Origin: Rhodovulum sp. ES.010
GTDB lineage: Bacteria; Pseudomonadota; Alphaproteobacteria; Rhodobacterales; Rhodobacteraceae
DNA length: 64,000 nucleotides
Assembly: GCF_900142935.1 (NCBI RefSeq)
Contig: NZ_FSRS01000001.1
Location: forward strand, 3,140,501-3,204,500
Direction of reading: 5' to 3'
Both the position numbers and the translations under genes were made by a program. The notes under the pieces were generated by a model that was not told the origin of the DNA, ran no database searches, and was given only the letters and a program-made list of their open reading frames with translations. This document shows positions 37,686 to 48,427 of this stretch, piece by piece; position 1 is the first letter of the stretch; the number at the start of each line of letters is the position of its first letter.

Positions 37686-38373
37686 CTACCGCGCCCGTTC
37701 GACAAGCTCCAGCACCGTCGGCCCCATCGCCTCGACGATCAGGGCGACGCCTTTCGCGGAGGGGTGGATGCCGTCCTCCTGCATGTAGTCGCGCATCGCC
37801 TGTCCGCGGTCGGGCAGGTCGCTCAACCCCTTGAGGAAGCTTTCGAAATAGAGGGCGTCATAGTCTTCGGCGAGATCCGGGTACATCGAGTCGAAGGCGG
37901 CCTTGTAGTCCGGGCCGTAATTGCCCGGCGCGTCGAGGCCGACAAGCAGAACCTCGACCCCGGCCTTCCGCGCCGCGGTCAGGATGCCTTCCAGGTTGGC
38001 GCGTGAGGCGGCCGGGTCGATTCCGCGCAACAGATCGTTCCCCCCCAGCGCCACGATGATCGCGTCCACCTCGGGCGTCAGCGTCCACGCGACCCGCGAC
38101 AGCCCGCCCGCGGTGGTGTCGCCCGAGACGCCTGCGTTCAGAACCTCGACATCGGCCCCTTGCGCTGCCAGCCAGGCTTCGAGCTGCGGCACGAAGCCTT
38201 CGCCCTGGGGCAGCCCGTAGCCCTGGGTCAGGCTGTCGCCGAGCGCGGCAATCGTGACCTCTTCGGCCTGCGCCGCGGTGGCGCTCGCCGCGAGGCTGAT
38301 GGCCAGGGCAAGCTTGAGCGCGCGCGTCCATGCCCCATATCCCAGAAGACGTGCAATCCCCAGAAGGCCTTCC

Positions 38374-38375
<2 letters not shown>
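37686..38375 (-). CDS. tesA: Arylesterase / lysophospholipase L1-like SGNH hydrolase (TesA)
   Basis: Periplasmic GDSL esterase, 229 residues, with a signal peptide ending at about residue 37 (AQA). Block I is GDSLTQGYGL with nucleophile S48, block II Gly is in GVSGDTTAGG, block III is GGNDLLRG, and block V is D201-x2-H204 in DGIHPSA. E. coli TesA hydrolyses thioesters, aryl esters and lysophospholipids. Its ATG shares two bases with the ATG of the divergent ABC ATPase gene in a CATG palindrome, an arrangement reminiscent of E. coli tesA-ybbA. Confidence 0.92.
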
Positions 38376-39065
<690 letters not shown>

Positions 39066-39069
<4 letters not shown>

Positions 39070-41588
39070 CCCTCGCCGTCGCGGCCCGGATCGCCCGGCG
39101 CGAGTTGCGCGGGGGACTGAGGGGGTTCTACATCTTCCTCGCCTGCCTCGCGCTGGGCGTTGCTGCCATTGCTGCCGTGGGATCGGTGCGCGAGAGCATC
39201 GAGGCCGGGTTGAAGCGCGAAGGCGCGGTGCTGCTCGGCGGCGATGCGGAGATGTCGCTGACGTACCGCTATGCCGAACCCGCGGAACGCGCCTGGATGG
39301 AGGAGGTCTCGACGGAGCTGTCCGAGGTCGTCGACTTCCGCTCGATGGTGGTGGTCGAGCGCGACGGCGAGACCGAGCGCGGGCTGACGCAGGTCAAGGG
39401 CGTGGACGATGCCTATCCGCTCTACGGGGCGGTCGACCTGGAGCCGGCGATGCCGCTGGGCGCGGCGCTGGCGGGCGACGGCGCGGTCATGGAACGCGTG
39501 CTGGCCGACCGGCTGGGGCTGGTGCCCGGCGACGGCTTCCGGCTGGGCACCGCGGATTACACGCTTTCGGCGGTGCTGCTGCGCGAGCCCGACGGCGCCG
39601 GCGACGGGTTCGGGCTTGGGCCGCGGCTGATCCTGCGCACCGAGGCGCTGGAGGGCTCGGGGCTGCTTCAGCCCGGCACGCTCTTCGAGACGAAATACCG
39701 CCTCGCCCTGCCCGAGGGGGCGGACATGGCGGCGCTGGAGGCGCGTGCCGACGCGGCCTTCGCCGACAAGGGCATGCGCTGGCGCGATGCGCGGAATGGC
39801 GCGCCGGGAATGACCCGTTTCGTCGACCGGATGGGGTCCTTCCTGGTGCTGGTGGGGCTTGCCGGGCTTGCCGTGGGTGGTGTCGGCGTGTCGGCCGCCG
39901 TGCGCGCCTATCTCGACGGCAAGACCGAAGTGATCGCAACGCTCAAGACACTCGGGGCCGAAGGGCGGACGATCATGCTGGCCTATCTGATGCAGATCGG
40001 GGCGCTCGCGGGCCTGGGCATCGCGATCGGCCTGGTGCTGGGCGCGCTGGCGCCGCTGGCCTTCGCGCCGTTCATCCAGGCGCGGCTACCGGTGCCGGCA
40101 GAGATGACCGTGCATGTGGGGCCGTTGGCCGAGGCGGCGCTTTACGGGGCGCTGACGGCGCTGCTGTTCACGCTCTGGCCGCTCGCACGGACCGAGGAGG
40201 TGCGGGCCGCGGCGCTTTTCCGCGACGTGTCCGGTCGGGTGCGGGCCTGGCCGCGGCCGGTCTATGTCGGCGCCACGGTGGCGCTGGCCGCGGCGCTGAT
40301 CGGGGTGGCGGCCTGGTTCTCCGGGGTGCCGGAACTGGCGCTCTGGTCGGCCTTCGGGATCGTCGCGGCGCTTGGGCTCCTGGTGCTGGCGGCCTGGGGC
40401 TTGCGCCGGCTTGCCCGGCGGCTGGCGCGGGCGCGCGCGGTGCGCGGGCGGACGGCGCTGCGGCTTGCGCTTGGCGCGGTCGGCGGACCGGCGGGGGAGA
40501 CGACCTCGGTTGTCCTGTCGCTGGGGCTGGGGCTGTCGATCCTGGCGGCGGTCGGCCAGATCGACGCGAACCTGCGCAGCGCCATCCAGCAGGAACTGCC
40601 CGAGGTCGCGCCCTCCTATTTCGTGGTCGACATCCAGGGCGATCAACTCGACGGGTTCCTCGACCGGCTGGAGACCGACCCGGGCGTGAGCCGTGTCGAG
40701 ACCGCGCCGATGTTGCGGGGGGTCATCACGCGGATCAACGGGCGGCCGGCCAAGGAGGTCGCGGGCGATCACTGGGTGATCCGCGGCGACCGGGGCGTGA
40801 CCTATTCCGCGACGCCCCCCGAGGGGACCATCGTGAACGGCGGCGAGTGGTGGCCGGGCGACTATGACGGCCCGCCGGTGATGAGCTTTGCCGACGAGGA
40901 GGCCGAGGAGATCGGTCTGGAGATCGGCGACGAGGTGACGGTGAACATCCTCGGGCGAGATATCACCGCGGAGGTCACGAGCTTCCGCGAAGTGGATTTC
41001 TCCACCGCCGGGATCGGTTTCGTGATCGCGATGAACCCCGGTGCCTTGCAGGCGGCGCCCCATACCCACATCGCCACGGTCTATGCGGAGCCGGAAGCCG
41101 AGGCCGCGATCCTGCGCGACCTCGCCTCGGCCTATCCGAACATCACCGCGATCCGGGTGCGCGACGCGGTCGACCGGGTGGGCGAGGTGCTGGCCTCGCT
41201 GGCCGCGGCGATCACCTACGGCGCCTCGGCGACGCTGGTGACCGGCATCATCGTGCTGATCGGCGCCGCGGCGGCCGGAGAGCGCACGCGGGTGTTCGAA
41301 TCGGCGGTGCTGAAGACGGTGGGGGCGGTGCGGGGCCAGGTGCTGGCCTATTTCGCACTGCGTTCGGCGATGCTGGGCGCGGCGGCGGGCGCGGTGGCCA
41401 TCGTCGCGGGCGGCTTGGCCGGCTGGGCGGTGATGGAATTCGTGATGATGGGGGGCTATGACTTCGAGCCCGTTTCGGCCCTGGCCATCGTGTTGGGCGG
41501 CGCGCTCGCCACCCTTCTGGCGGGCCTTGCCTTCGCCTGGCGCCCGCTGGCCGCGCGCCCCGCCCGCGTGTTGCGCGCGCGCGAATAG
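39066..41588 (+). CDS. ABC transporter permease, YbbP/FtsX family
   Basis: Large permease of 840 residues. Helix 1 (about 21-43) is followed by a big periplasmic domain and a first FtsX core of three to four helices (about 255-370). A second helix group follows (about 395-470), then a second periplasmic domain and a final FtsX core (about 710-835). This tandem FtsX layout is that of YbbP. It probably works with the upstream ATPase to extract or carry a lipid-like or protein ligand, a general property of LolCDE relatives. Start codon overlaps the ATPase stop (ATGA). Confidence 0.92.
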
Positions 41589-41641
41589 GGCTGCGCCCGG
41601 CTCTGGGCCGGCCGCACGCTGGTGCGCGCGGCGCCTCCGGC

Positions 41642-41665
41642 GGGAGTATTGGGACCAAGAAGAAG
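41642..41665 (+). other. GGGAGTATT...CCAAGAAGAAG motif at a convergent gene end
   Basis: The second copy of the short motif also seen at 17101-17126. It follows the end of the YbbP-like gene and touches the stop of the converging AbrB-family gene. See the finding on these paired motifs. Confidence 0.4.
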
Positions 41666-41670
41666 GTGGC

Positions 41671-42699
41671 TCACCGCCTGTCCTGCAGCTTGCGCATCCG
41701 GGCGACGAGGATCGGCAAGGCCAGGGTGAGCAGGAGCAGCCGGAACACGTGATGCGCCGCGACATAGGCCGGATCTGCGTTCAGGAGCAGGGACATCGCC
41801 ATCATCGTTTCGAGGCCGCCCGGGGCGAAGGCGATGAGTGCGGTGAGCATCGGGATATCGAGCAGGCGGGAGACCAGCGCCGCGGCGCCGAGCGAGACGA
41901 TCACGGCGAAACCGGTCAGCAGGCCGGAGGCGCGGAGGGCAGAGACCACCATCCGCGGCGTGACGCCCGAAAACCGTGTTCCGATCAGCATGCCCATGGT
42001 CACGAAGGCGGGGGTCGACAGCCAGGCCGGCACCGCGCCCTCGACCAGGCCGCTGGCGTGTCCGCTGGCCGACACGGCCATGCCGCCGAGCAGCAGCGCG
42101 GCCGGGATGCCCAGTTTCCGGAAGCCAAGGCCCAGCAGCACCGCGCCGGCCACCAGCGGCCCCAGCGCCGCAAGTGCCATCGGATCGGGGCCGGGCGGCG
42201 TCGTCGGCAGCGTGCCCTCCACTAGAAGCGGCGCGAGGAAGGGCACCAGCAGCGTGAGGGCCAGCACCCGGAGCGTCTGGATCAGCGTCACCCGTGGCAG
42301 GTCCGCCCGGACGTCGGTCGAGAGGCTGAGCACGAAGCTCAGATGGCCGGGCGTCGCGGCGAGCAGGGCGCTCATCGGGTCGAAGCCGAAGCGGCGGCGC
42401 AGGAGTCGCGCGCCCAGGCCGAGGATCGCGGCCAGCGCCGCGGCGAGAAGCAGCAGGCTGACCGGCCAGCGGGTTGCGGTGGCCATGGCCTCGGGCGTGA
42501 CGCCTGCGCCCATGTTGACCCCGATGGTCACGAAACAGGCATCGCGCAGCCAGGGCGGCAGCCCGACCCGCCCCCCCGCGAGGGCCAGCAGCGTCACGGT
42601 CAGGGCCGGGCCGGTGAGGAATGGCGCCGGCACGCCGAGGCGCGTCGCGAGCAGGGCGCCGGCCGCGCCGGCGGCGAGGGTGAAGATGGCAGGGACCAT
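41671..42699 (-). CDS. AbrB-family membrane protein
   Basis: Integral membrane protein, 342 residues, about ten helices arranged as two repeats of the AbrB duplication domain (putative ammonia monooxygenase regulator family in older annotations). Each repeat carries a G-rich re-entrant-like stretch: PGHLSFVLSLSTDVRADLPRV in the first half and FAPGGLETMMAMSLLLNADP in the second. The function of the family is not established; transport is likely. The ATG at 42699 is chosen. The much longer reading frame upstream overlaps ugd and is a shadow. Confidence 0.85.
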   Translation of the reverse strand: MVPAIFTLAAGAAGALLATRLGVPAPFLTGPALTVTLLALAGGRVGLPPWLRDACFVTIGVNMGAGVTPEAMATATRWPVSLLLLAAALAAILGLGARLLRRRFGFDPMSALLAATPGHLSFVLSLSTDVRADLPRVTLIQTLRVLALTLLVPFLAPLLVEGTLPTTPPGPDPMALAALGPLVAGAVLLGLGFRKLGIPAALLLGGMAVSASGHASGLVEGAVPAWLSTPAFVTMGMLIGTRFSGVTPRMVVSALRASGLLTGFAVIVSLGAAALVSRLLDIPMLTALIAFAPGGLETMMAMSLLLNADPAYVAAHHVFRLLLLTLALPILVARMRKLQDRR

Positions 42700-42897
42700 G
42701 GCAGGTTCGGATCTTGCGGGCGGGACCGGTCGTGTCCGGTGGGGGTCCAGAATCGAGGGCCGCGCCGGAATGTCAATTCCCGGGCAACGCTGGCGTGTCC
42801 GACCGCCACAGGCAAGCCCGCGATGGCCCGGCCCGCTTGACTTGGGCCGCGCCCTGTCGCATCGGCAGGGCGTCTGCATTCGCAACAGGGTATTGCC

Positions 42898-44223
42898 ATG
42901 AAGATCGCGATGATCGGGACGGGCTATGTCGGGCTCGTCTCTGGCGTGTGTTTCTCGGATTTCGGCCACGAGGTGGTCTGCGTGGACAAGGACCCGCGCA
43001 AGATCGAGATGCTGGAGCGCGGCGAGGTGCCGATCTACGAGCCCGGGCTCGAGGAGGTGATGGCGCGGAACGTGGCCGGCGGGCGGTTGTCTTTCACCGG
43101 GGACCTGGCCCGGGCGGTCGACGGGGCGGACGCGGTCTTCATCGCGGTGGGCACGCCCACCCGGCGCGGCGACGGCCACGCCGACCTGACCTACGTGATG
43201 GCGGCGGCCGAGGAAATCGCCCGCGCGCTGACGGGCTATTGCGTCATCGTCACCAAGTCCACCGTTCCGGTCGGCACCAATAGTCAGGTCGCGGCCACGG
43301 TGAAGGCCGCCAACCCCGCGGCCGAATTCGACGTGGCCTCCAACCCCGAATTCCTGCGCGAGGGCGCGGCGATCGACGATTTCATGCGCCCCGACCGAGT
43401 GGTGGTCGGCGTCGAGTCCGACCGCGCCCGCGACGTGATGGCCGACATCTACCGGCCGCTTTTCCTGCGCGAATTCCCGATCGTCTACACCGACCTCGAA
43501 TCCGCCGAGATGATCAAGTATGCGGCCAACGCCTTCCTCGCGGCCAAGATCACCTTCATCAACGAGATGGCGATGCTGTGCGAGAAGGTGGGCGCCGACA
43601 TCAAGGCGGTGTCCAAGGGCATGGGGCTGGACGGCCGGATCGGCAACAAGTTCCTGCATGCCGGGCCCGGCTATGGCGGGTCCTGCTTTCCCAAGGACAC
43701 CTCGGCGCTCGCGCGGATCGGGCAGGATCACTCCTGCCCCTGTCACATCACCGAGACGGTCATCGAGGTCAACGACAAGGTCAAGCGGCGGATGGTCGAC
43801 AAGGTGGTCGATCTTTGCGGCGGGACGGTCAACGGCAAGATCGTCGCCGTGCTGGGCGTGACCTTCAAGCCCAATACCGACGACATGCGCGAGGCGGCGG
43901 CGCTGACCATCGTGCCGTCGCTGGTCGGCGGCGGGGCGCGTGTGCGGGTGGTCGACCCGCAGGGCCGGCGCGAGGGCGAGGCGCTGTTGCCCGGCGTGAG
44001 CTGGGAAGACGACCCCTACGAGGCCGCCCGCGGGGCCGACGCGGTGGTGCTGCTGACCGAGTGGAACGAGTTCCGCGGGCTCGACCTTGCACAGATGGCG
44101 GGCGCGATGGCCACGCCGCGCATGGCGGATCTGCGCAACATATACCCCGTCGAGGACGTTCGCACGGCGGGGTTCGAGGCCTATATCGCGGTGGGCCGGC
44201 GGGGCTTCGGTCTCGCGGACTAG
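42898..44223 (+). CDS. UDP-glucose 6-dehydrogenase
   Basis: Oxidises UDP-glucose to UDP-glucuronate using two NAD, feeding capsule, exopolysaccharide or lipid A sugar pathways. It has 441 residues. The Rossmann start is MKIAMIGTGYVG; the catalytic Cys263 is in GPGYGGSCFPKD, and the substrate-binding lysine is in the preceding IKYAANAFLA region. The C-terminal UDP-binding domain begins near residue 315 (GVTFKPNTDDMREA). No other polysaccharide gene is adjacent except the DUF218 protein four bases downstream. Confidence 0.96.
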   Translation: MKIAMIGTGYVGLVSGVCFSDFGHEVVCVDKDPRKIEMLERGEVPIYEPGLEEVMARNVAGGRLSFTGDLARAVDGADAVFIAVGTPTRRGDGHADLTYVMAAAEEIARALTGYCVIVTKSTVPVGTNSQVAATVKAANPAAEFDVASNPEFLREGAAIDDFMRPDRVVVGVESDRARDVMADIYRPLFLREFPIVYTDLESAEMIKYAANAFLAAKITFINEMAMLCEKVGADIKAVSKGMGLDGRIGNKFLHAGPGYGGSCFPKDTSALARIGQDHSCPCHITETVIEVNDKVKRRMVDKVVDLCGGTVNGKIVAVLGVTFKPNTDDMREAAALTIVPSLVGGGARVRVVDPQGRREGEALLPGVSWEDDPYEAARGADAVVLLTEWNEFRGLDLAQMAGAMATPRMADLRNIYPVEDVRTAGFEAYIAVGRRGFGLAD

Positions 44224-44227
44224 CGCG

Positions 44228-45034
44228 ATGGGGGACGTGTTCTTCGTCGCCTCGAAGATCGCCTGGGGCCTGATGCGGGTGGACAGCCTGATCCTGGCCC
44301 TGCTGCTTGTCGGGACGCTGGCGCTTTGGCTTGGGTCCTGGCAGACGGGGCGGGTACTGGTCAGCCTGTCGCTTCTGGTGGCGGCCGTTGCGACGCTCTC
44401 GCCCTTGGGGGGCGCGATGCTGGCAGCGCTCGAACGCCGGCACGCCGTGCCCCGGATTTCCGGGCCAGTTGCCGGAATCGTCCTGCTCGGCGGTGCCGAA
44501 GACCCGGTGTCGACGGCCCTCCGGGGGCAGCCGTCCGTCAACGAGGCCGGCGAGCGGTTCCTTGCGGCGCTGGACCTTGCCCGGCGGTTCCCAGAGGCGC
44601 CGGTCATCTTCACCGGCGGCAGCGGGCGGCTCATCCCCGCCGCGATTCCCGAGGCAGAGGTGGCGCGGGCGCTGCTGACCGGGGCCGGGCTTGCGCCGGA
44701 ACGTCTGCTTCTGGAAGGCGCGTCGCGCAACACCGCCGAGAACGCGCGGTTGTCGGCAGACCTGGCGCCCGAGCGCGACGGCCAGTGGCTGCTGGTCACG
44801 AGCGCGTTTCACATGCCGCGCGCGGTCGAGACCTTCTGCGCCGCGGGCTGGCGCGACATCACCCCCTATCCGGTGGATTTCCGAAGTCGTGCCGGGGCGC
44901 CGTTCAGCTGGGACCCGGCCGGTCGGCTGGAGGCGTTCAACACGGGCTTTCGCGAATATGTCGGGCTGGCGGTCTATCGCGCGACGGGCCGCGCGGCGCA
45001 TCCCTTGCCCCGCGGTTGCCTTTACCGCGGCTGA
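44228..45034 (+). CDS. DUF218 / YdcF-like (ElyC/SanA-type) membrane protein
   Basis: A 268-residue protein with two N-terminal membrane helices (about 17-37 and 40-62) and a DUF218 domain (about 80-245). Typical motifs are VLLGGAEDP, IFTGGSG, LEGASRNTAENA and LLVTSAFHMPRA, the last ending with the conserved His. Family members (ElyC, SanA, YdcF) are linked to envelope polysaccharide and peptidoglycan integrity, without a settled enzyme activity. It starts four bases after the UDP-glucose dehydrogenase stop, so a shared role in surface carbohydrate metabolism is plausible. Confidence 0.87.
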   Translation: MGDVFFVASKIAWGLMRVDSLILALLLVGTLALWLGSWQTGRVLVSLSLLVAAVATLSPLGGAMLAALERRHAVPRISGPVAGIVLLGGAEDPVSTALRGQPSVNEAGERFLAALDLARRFPEAPVIFTGGSGRLIPAAIPEAEVARALLTGAGLAPERLLLEGASRNTAENARLSADLAPERDGQWLLVTSAFHMPRAVETFCAAGWRDITPYPVDFRSRAGAPFSWDPAGRLEAFNTGFREYVGLAVYRATGRAAHPLPRGCLYRG

Positions 45035-45077
45035 GCCCCCTTTCGTCGCGGCCGCGCGGCGCCTATAGAAGAGCGCC

Positions 45078-46139
45078 ATGCCGGTCACGCTCTCCACCCT
45101 GTCCGATCTCGACGCGCTGGATGTCGACGAGATCATCGATGTCCGTTCGCCCGCCGAATATGCCGAGGATCATATCCCCGGCGCCATTTCCTTGCCGGTC
45201 CTGTCGAACGAAGAGCGCGCGCGCGTCGGCACGATCTACACGCGGGAAAGCCCGTTCAAGGCGCGCAAGCTGGGTGCAGCGCTGGTGGCGCGCAACGCCG
45301 CGCACCATATCGAGACCGCGCTTGCCGACCGGCCGAAATCCTGGCGCCCGCTGGTCTATTGCTGGCGGGGCGGGCAACGTTCGGGCAGTTTCGCGCTGAT
45401 CCTGGGCCAGATCGGCTGGCGGGCCGACACCGTTCTGGGCGGGTGGCGCAGCTACCGCCGGCTGGTGCAATCGGCGCTCTACGAGGCGCCATGGCCGTCG
45501 CCGGTCGTGGTGCTGGACGGCAATACCGGCACCGCCAAGACCGAACTCCTCGGGCTGCTGAATGCGGCGGGGGTGCAGGTGATCGACCTCGAAGGGCTGG
45601 CGAACCACCGCGGGTCGGTGTTCGGGGCGGTTGCGGGCGGCCAGCCCGCGCAAAAGGGGTTCGAGACGGCGCTGGCCATGGCACGGGATCGTCTCGACCC
45701 GGCCCGCGCGGTGGTGGTCGAGGCGGAATCGAGCAAGATCGGCCGGATCAACCTGCCGCCCGGCCTGTGGGAAGCGATGAAGGCCGCGCCGCGGCTGGTG
45801 CTGCAGGCGCCGCTGGAGGCCCGCGCCGCCTATCTGGCGCGGCGCTACCGCGACCTGACCGACGATCCCGCGCGGCTCCTCGCCACCATCGACGCCCTGG
45901 GCGCGCAGCATGCGCGCGAGCGGATCGAGACCTGGCGGGTGCAGGCGGAGGCGGGTGCGTTCGAGGCGCTGGCCGCCGGGCTGATGGCTGCGCATTACGA
46001 CCCGCGCTATGGCCGCCAGAGGGCGCGTTTCGAGGACCGGCCCGCGCGCGCCGTGCATCTCGACCGGCTCGACCCCGAGGGGCTCGCGGCGGCCCTGCCC
46101 GATATCGTCGCGGCACTCGAGGCGCTCAGCCCAGCGTGA
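45078..46139 (+). CDS. mnmH: tRNA 2-selenouridine synthase MnmH (SelU)
   Basis: Replaces sulfur by selenium in 2-thiouridine at tRNA position 34, using selenophosphate and a geranylated intermediate. It has 353 residues. The rhodanese domain (about 8-130) carries the catalytic C95 in YCWRGGQRSGS. The P-loop domain begins near residue 145 with G148-NTGTAKT. The selenophosphate source, SelD, is encoded tail to tail and overlaps it by 14 bp. No selA, selB or selC was seen, so selenium use here may serve tRNA only. Confidence 0.94.
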   Translation: MPVTLSTLSDLDALDVDEIIDVRSPAEYAEDHIPGAISLPVLSNEERARVGTIYTRESPFKARKLGAALVARNAAHHIETALADRPKSWRPLVYCWRGGQRSGSFALILGQIGWRADTVLGGWRSYRRLVQSALYEAPWPSPVVVLDGNTGTAKTELLGLLNAAGVQVIDLEGLANHRGSVFGAVAGGQPAQKGFETALAMARDRLDPARAVVVEAESSKIGRINLPPGLWEAMKAAPRLVLQAPLEARAAYLARRYRDLTDDPARLLATIDALGAQHARERIETWRVQAEAGAFEALAAGLMAAHYDPRYGRQRARFEDRPARAVHLDRLDPEGLAAALPDIVAALEALSPA

Positions 46140-48312
46140 TCCGGGGTGGGCCGCCGGTAATCGTGCCGACGCGCGCCGCGCCCGGCCCAAGGCGTTCCAG
46201 GATCGCCCCGGCCGCCTCGGCGGGCAGCGCCGCGAGCAGGCCGCCCGCCGTTTGCGGATCGAACAGCAGGGCGCTGCGCGGGTCCTCCAGGGTCGCGCCT
46301 TCCATTCCGGTCGCAAGCGCCGCGTTCTGCGGAAACAGCGTCGAGCGGATGCCGAGGCGGGAGAGCCGCAGCGCGCCCGGCATCAGCGGGATATCCTTGG
46401 GCCGCAGCTCCGCCCCCACGCCCGAGGCGCGCAGCATCGACATCAGATGCCCGGCCAGCCCGTAGCCCGTCACGTCGGTCATGGCGTGTGCCTTGGGGGC
46501 CAGAGCCGCCGCGGCGTCGGCCTGGCCCTGCTGCATCGAATCGAGCGCGGCCAGCACCTCGGCCCCTCCGGCGCGCCCTTGCATTTCAGCGGCGAGAATC
46601 GTGCCGCTGCCGATCGGCTTCGTGAGGATGAGCACGTCGCCGGGGCGTGCCCCCTCCAGGCCAAGCGGCGCGCCCGCCACAAGCCCCGTCACCATGAACC
46701 CGATCGTCAGTTCCGCGCCGGTGGAACTGTGCCCGCCGACGAGATCGGCCCCGGCCGCGCGCAGGACTTCCTCGGCCCCGGCAAGGATCTCGCGCAGGGT
46801 GGCGGCCTCCATCGCCTCGGCCATCCGGGGCAGGATCACCGTGGACAGGGCTGCCTGTGGCGTCGCCCCCATCGCCCAGATGTCGCCCAACGCGTGCGTC
46901 GCGGCGATCCGCGCCATGGCGTAAGGGTCCTCCGTCACCGCGCGCAGATGGTCGGTCGTCAGCACCTGCGCGCCCACGCCATGGGCCAGGATCGCGGCGT
47001 CGTCGCCCGCCCCGCGCACCACCTCGGGCCGCGCCGGTGGGGCAAGGCCCGAGAGCGCGCCGGACAGCGTCGCCGCGCCGGGCTTGGCCGCGCAGCCGCC
47101 ACAGGGCGGCTGGCCCCCGCCCGCAAGCTCCTCCACGCCGAGGGCGGCGCCGCGGGGCACCTTCGGGCCGGCGTCCATTGGTGGCAACTCGTGAAACTTG
47201 CGCATGAACTTGCGGTCGATACGGTCCTTCCACCACCAGACCCAGCGCCCCTCGACGCGCAGCTTCAGCCGGTCGGCGGCCGCCCGTCTGGCCCCCATCG
47301 AGATGAGCTTCAGATAGTCCTTCTGCGGGCGGTAGCGGCGCATGCGTGCGCCCGTCGCGGCCGCGCGCAGGTTGGCCAGCAGTACCGGCGCCTCGCGCAC
47401 CGCGTAGACTCCGGCCTTGGGCCGGGGCGCATGTGACAGGTGCGCGCAGTCGCCAACGGCGAAGATGCGCGGGTCGGTGACCGAGCGCAACGTGGCATCG
47501 ACCGTGACGAAGCCCCGGGTCAGGTCGAGGCCGGTGCCGCCCAGCCAGTCCTGCGGCCGGGCGCCCGCCGCGCCGATCACAAGCCCGGCGGGAATCGTCT
47601 CGCCGCTGTCGAGCACCGGCCCCTCGGCGGCGATCCGGGCGATGCGCGCCCCTGTCCGGAGGGTGACGCCCTGTGCCGCGAGGCTGTCCATAAGCGCGGC
47701 CCTTGCGCCGGGGCGCACGTCGCGCAGCACCTCGTCGGCCGCGTCGATCAGCGTGATCTTGGGGGCAAGGCCCGCCCGCGCCAGCCGGTGCCGCGCGGCG
47801 AGCGCGAGTTCCACCCCGGCGACGCCTGCCCCGATCACGGCCGCGCGTGGGGCGACCTCTGCGCGCTGCGCCCTTTCGACGAACGCCTCCCAGGCGTCGG
47901 CGAAGGCCCCGAGCGGCTTGGCGGGCACGGCATGGGCGGCAAAGCCCGGCAGGTCCGGCAGGTCGGAACTGATCCCGATATCGAGCGAGGCGATGTCGTA
48001 CCGGATGGGCGGACGCCCGGGCACATGGACGAGACGCGCCTTGCGGTCGATCCCTGCGGCGCGGCCGACCACAAGGCGGGCGCCGGCATGCCGTGCAAGC
48101 GGCACGAGGTCGATCTCGAGCTGGTCGCGCAGGTAGTGCCCCGCCACCAGCCCCGGCAGCATTCCGGAATAGGGCGCGGTGGGCCCCGGGTTGATGACGG
48201 TCAGCCGCACGCCCGGCACCGGCGTCATGCCCCAGGCGCGCAGCACCAGCGCGTGGGTGTGGCCCCCGCCGATCAGAACGAGTTCGCGGGTCAGCGGCAG
48301 GGGGTGGTCCAT
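46126..48312 (-). CDS. selD: Selenide, water dikinase SelD fused to an N-terminal NDH-like flavoprotein domain
   Basis: A 728-residue fusion. Residues about 9-360 are a pyridine nucleotide-disulfide oxidoreductase (FAD motif GGGHTHALV; second site IFAVGDCAH). Residues about 400-728 are selenophosphate synthase, with catalytic CGGCAAK (Cys and Lys) and GDDAAIL nearby. The flavoprotein part is thought to supply reduced selenium, though this is not proven. The ATG at 48312 is chosen over an open frame to 48468 because the conserved domain begins directly after it. The 3' end overlaps mnmH by 14 bp on the opposite strand. Confidence 0.93.
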   Translation of the reverse strand: MDHPLPLTRELVLIGGGHTHALVLRAWGMTPVPGVRLTVINPGPTAPYSGMLPGLVAGHYLRDQLEIDLVPLARHAGARLVVGRAAGIDRKARLVHVPGRPPIRYDIASLDIGISSDLPDLPGFAAHAVPAKPLGAFADAWEAFVERAQRAEVAPRAAVIGAGVAGVELALAARHRLARAGLAPKITLIDAADEVLRDVRPGARAALMDSLAAQGVTLRTGARIARIAAEGPVLDSGETIPAGLVIGAAGARPQDWLGGTGLDLTRGFVTVDATLRSVTDPRIFAVGDCAHLSHAPRPKAGVYAVREAPVLLANLRAAATGARMRRYRPQKDYLKLISMGARRAAADRLKLRVEGRWVWWWKDRIDRKFMRKFHELPPMDAGPKVPRGAALGVEELAGGGQPPCGGCAAKPGAATLSGALSGLAPPARPEVVRGAGDDAAILAHGVGAQVLTTDHLRAVTEDPYAMARIAATHALGDIWAMGATPQAALSTVILPRMAEAMEAATLREILAGAEEVLRAAGADLVGGHSSTGAELTIGFMVTGLVAGAPLGLEGARPGDVLILTKPIGSGTILAAEMQGRAGGAEVLAALDSMQQGQADAAAALAPKAHAMTDVTGYGLAGHLMSMLRASGVGAELRPKDIPLMPGALRLSRLGIRSTLFPQNAALATGMEGATLEDPRSALLFDPQTAGGLLAALPAEAAGAILERLGPGAARVGTITGGPPRITLG

Positions 48313-48427
48313 GCGGGCTCCGGTGACTGCTTCGGCCCCGATATAGGCCGTCCGGTCTACGGAAGACAGGGGCCGCGAGGCGCGCGCCTGCGGCGGCCCG
48401 GCGCCGCGGGATCGAATGGGCCGGGCG

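Noticed and set aside
42837..42865. TTGACT as a -35 element for the UDP-glucose dehydrogenase gene.
   Set aside because: No -10-like hexamer lies at the right spacing.
42700..44799. Upstream extension of the AbrB-family reading frame to 44799.
   Set aside because: It would overlap the whole UDP-glucose dehydrogenase gene; the family's first helix begins at the ATG at 42699.
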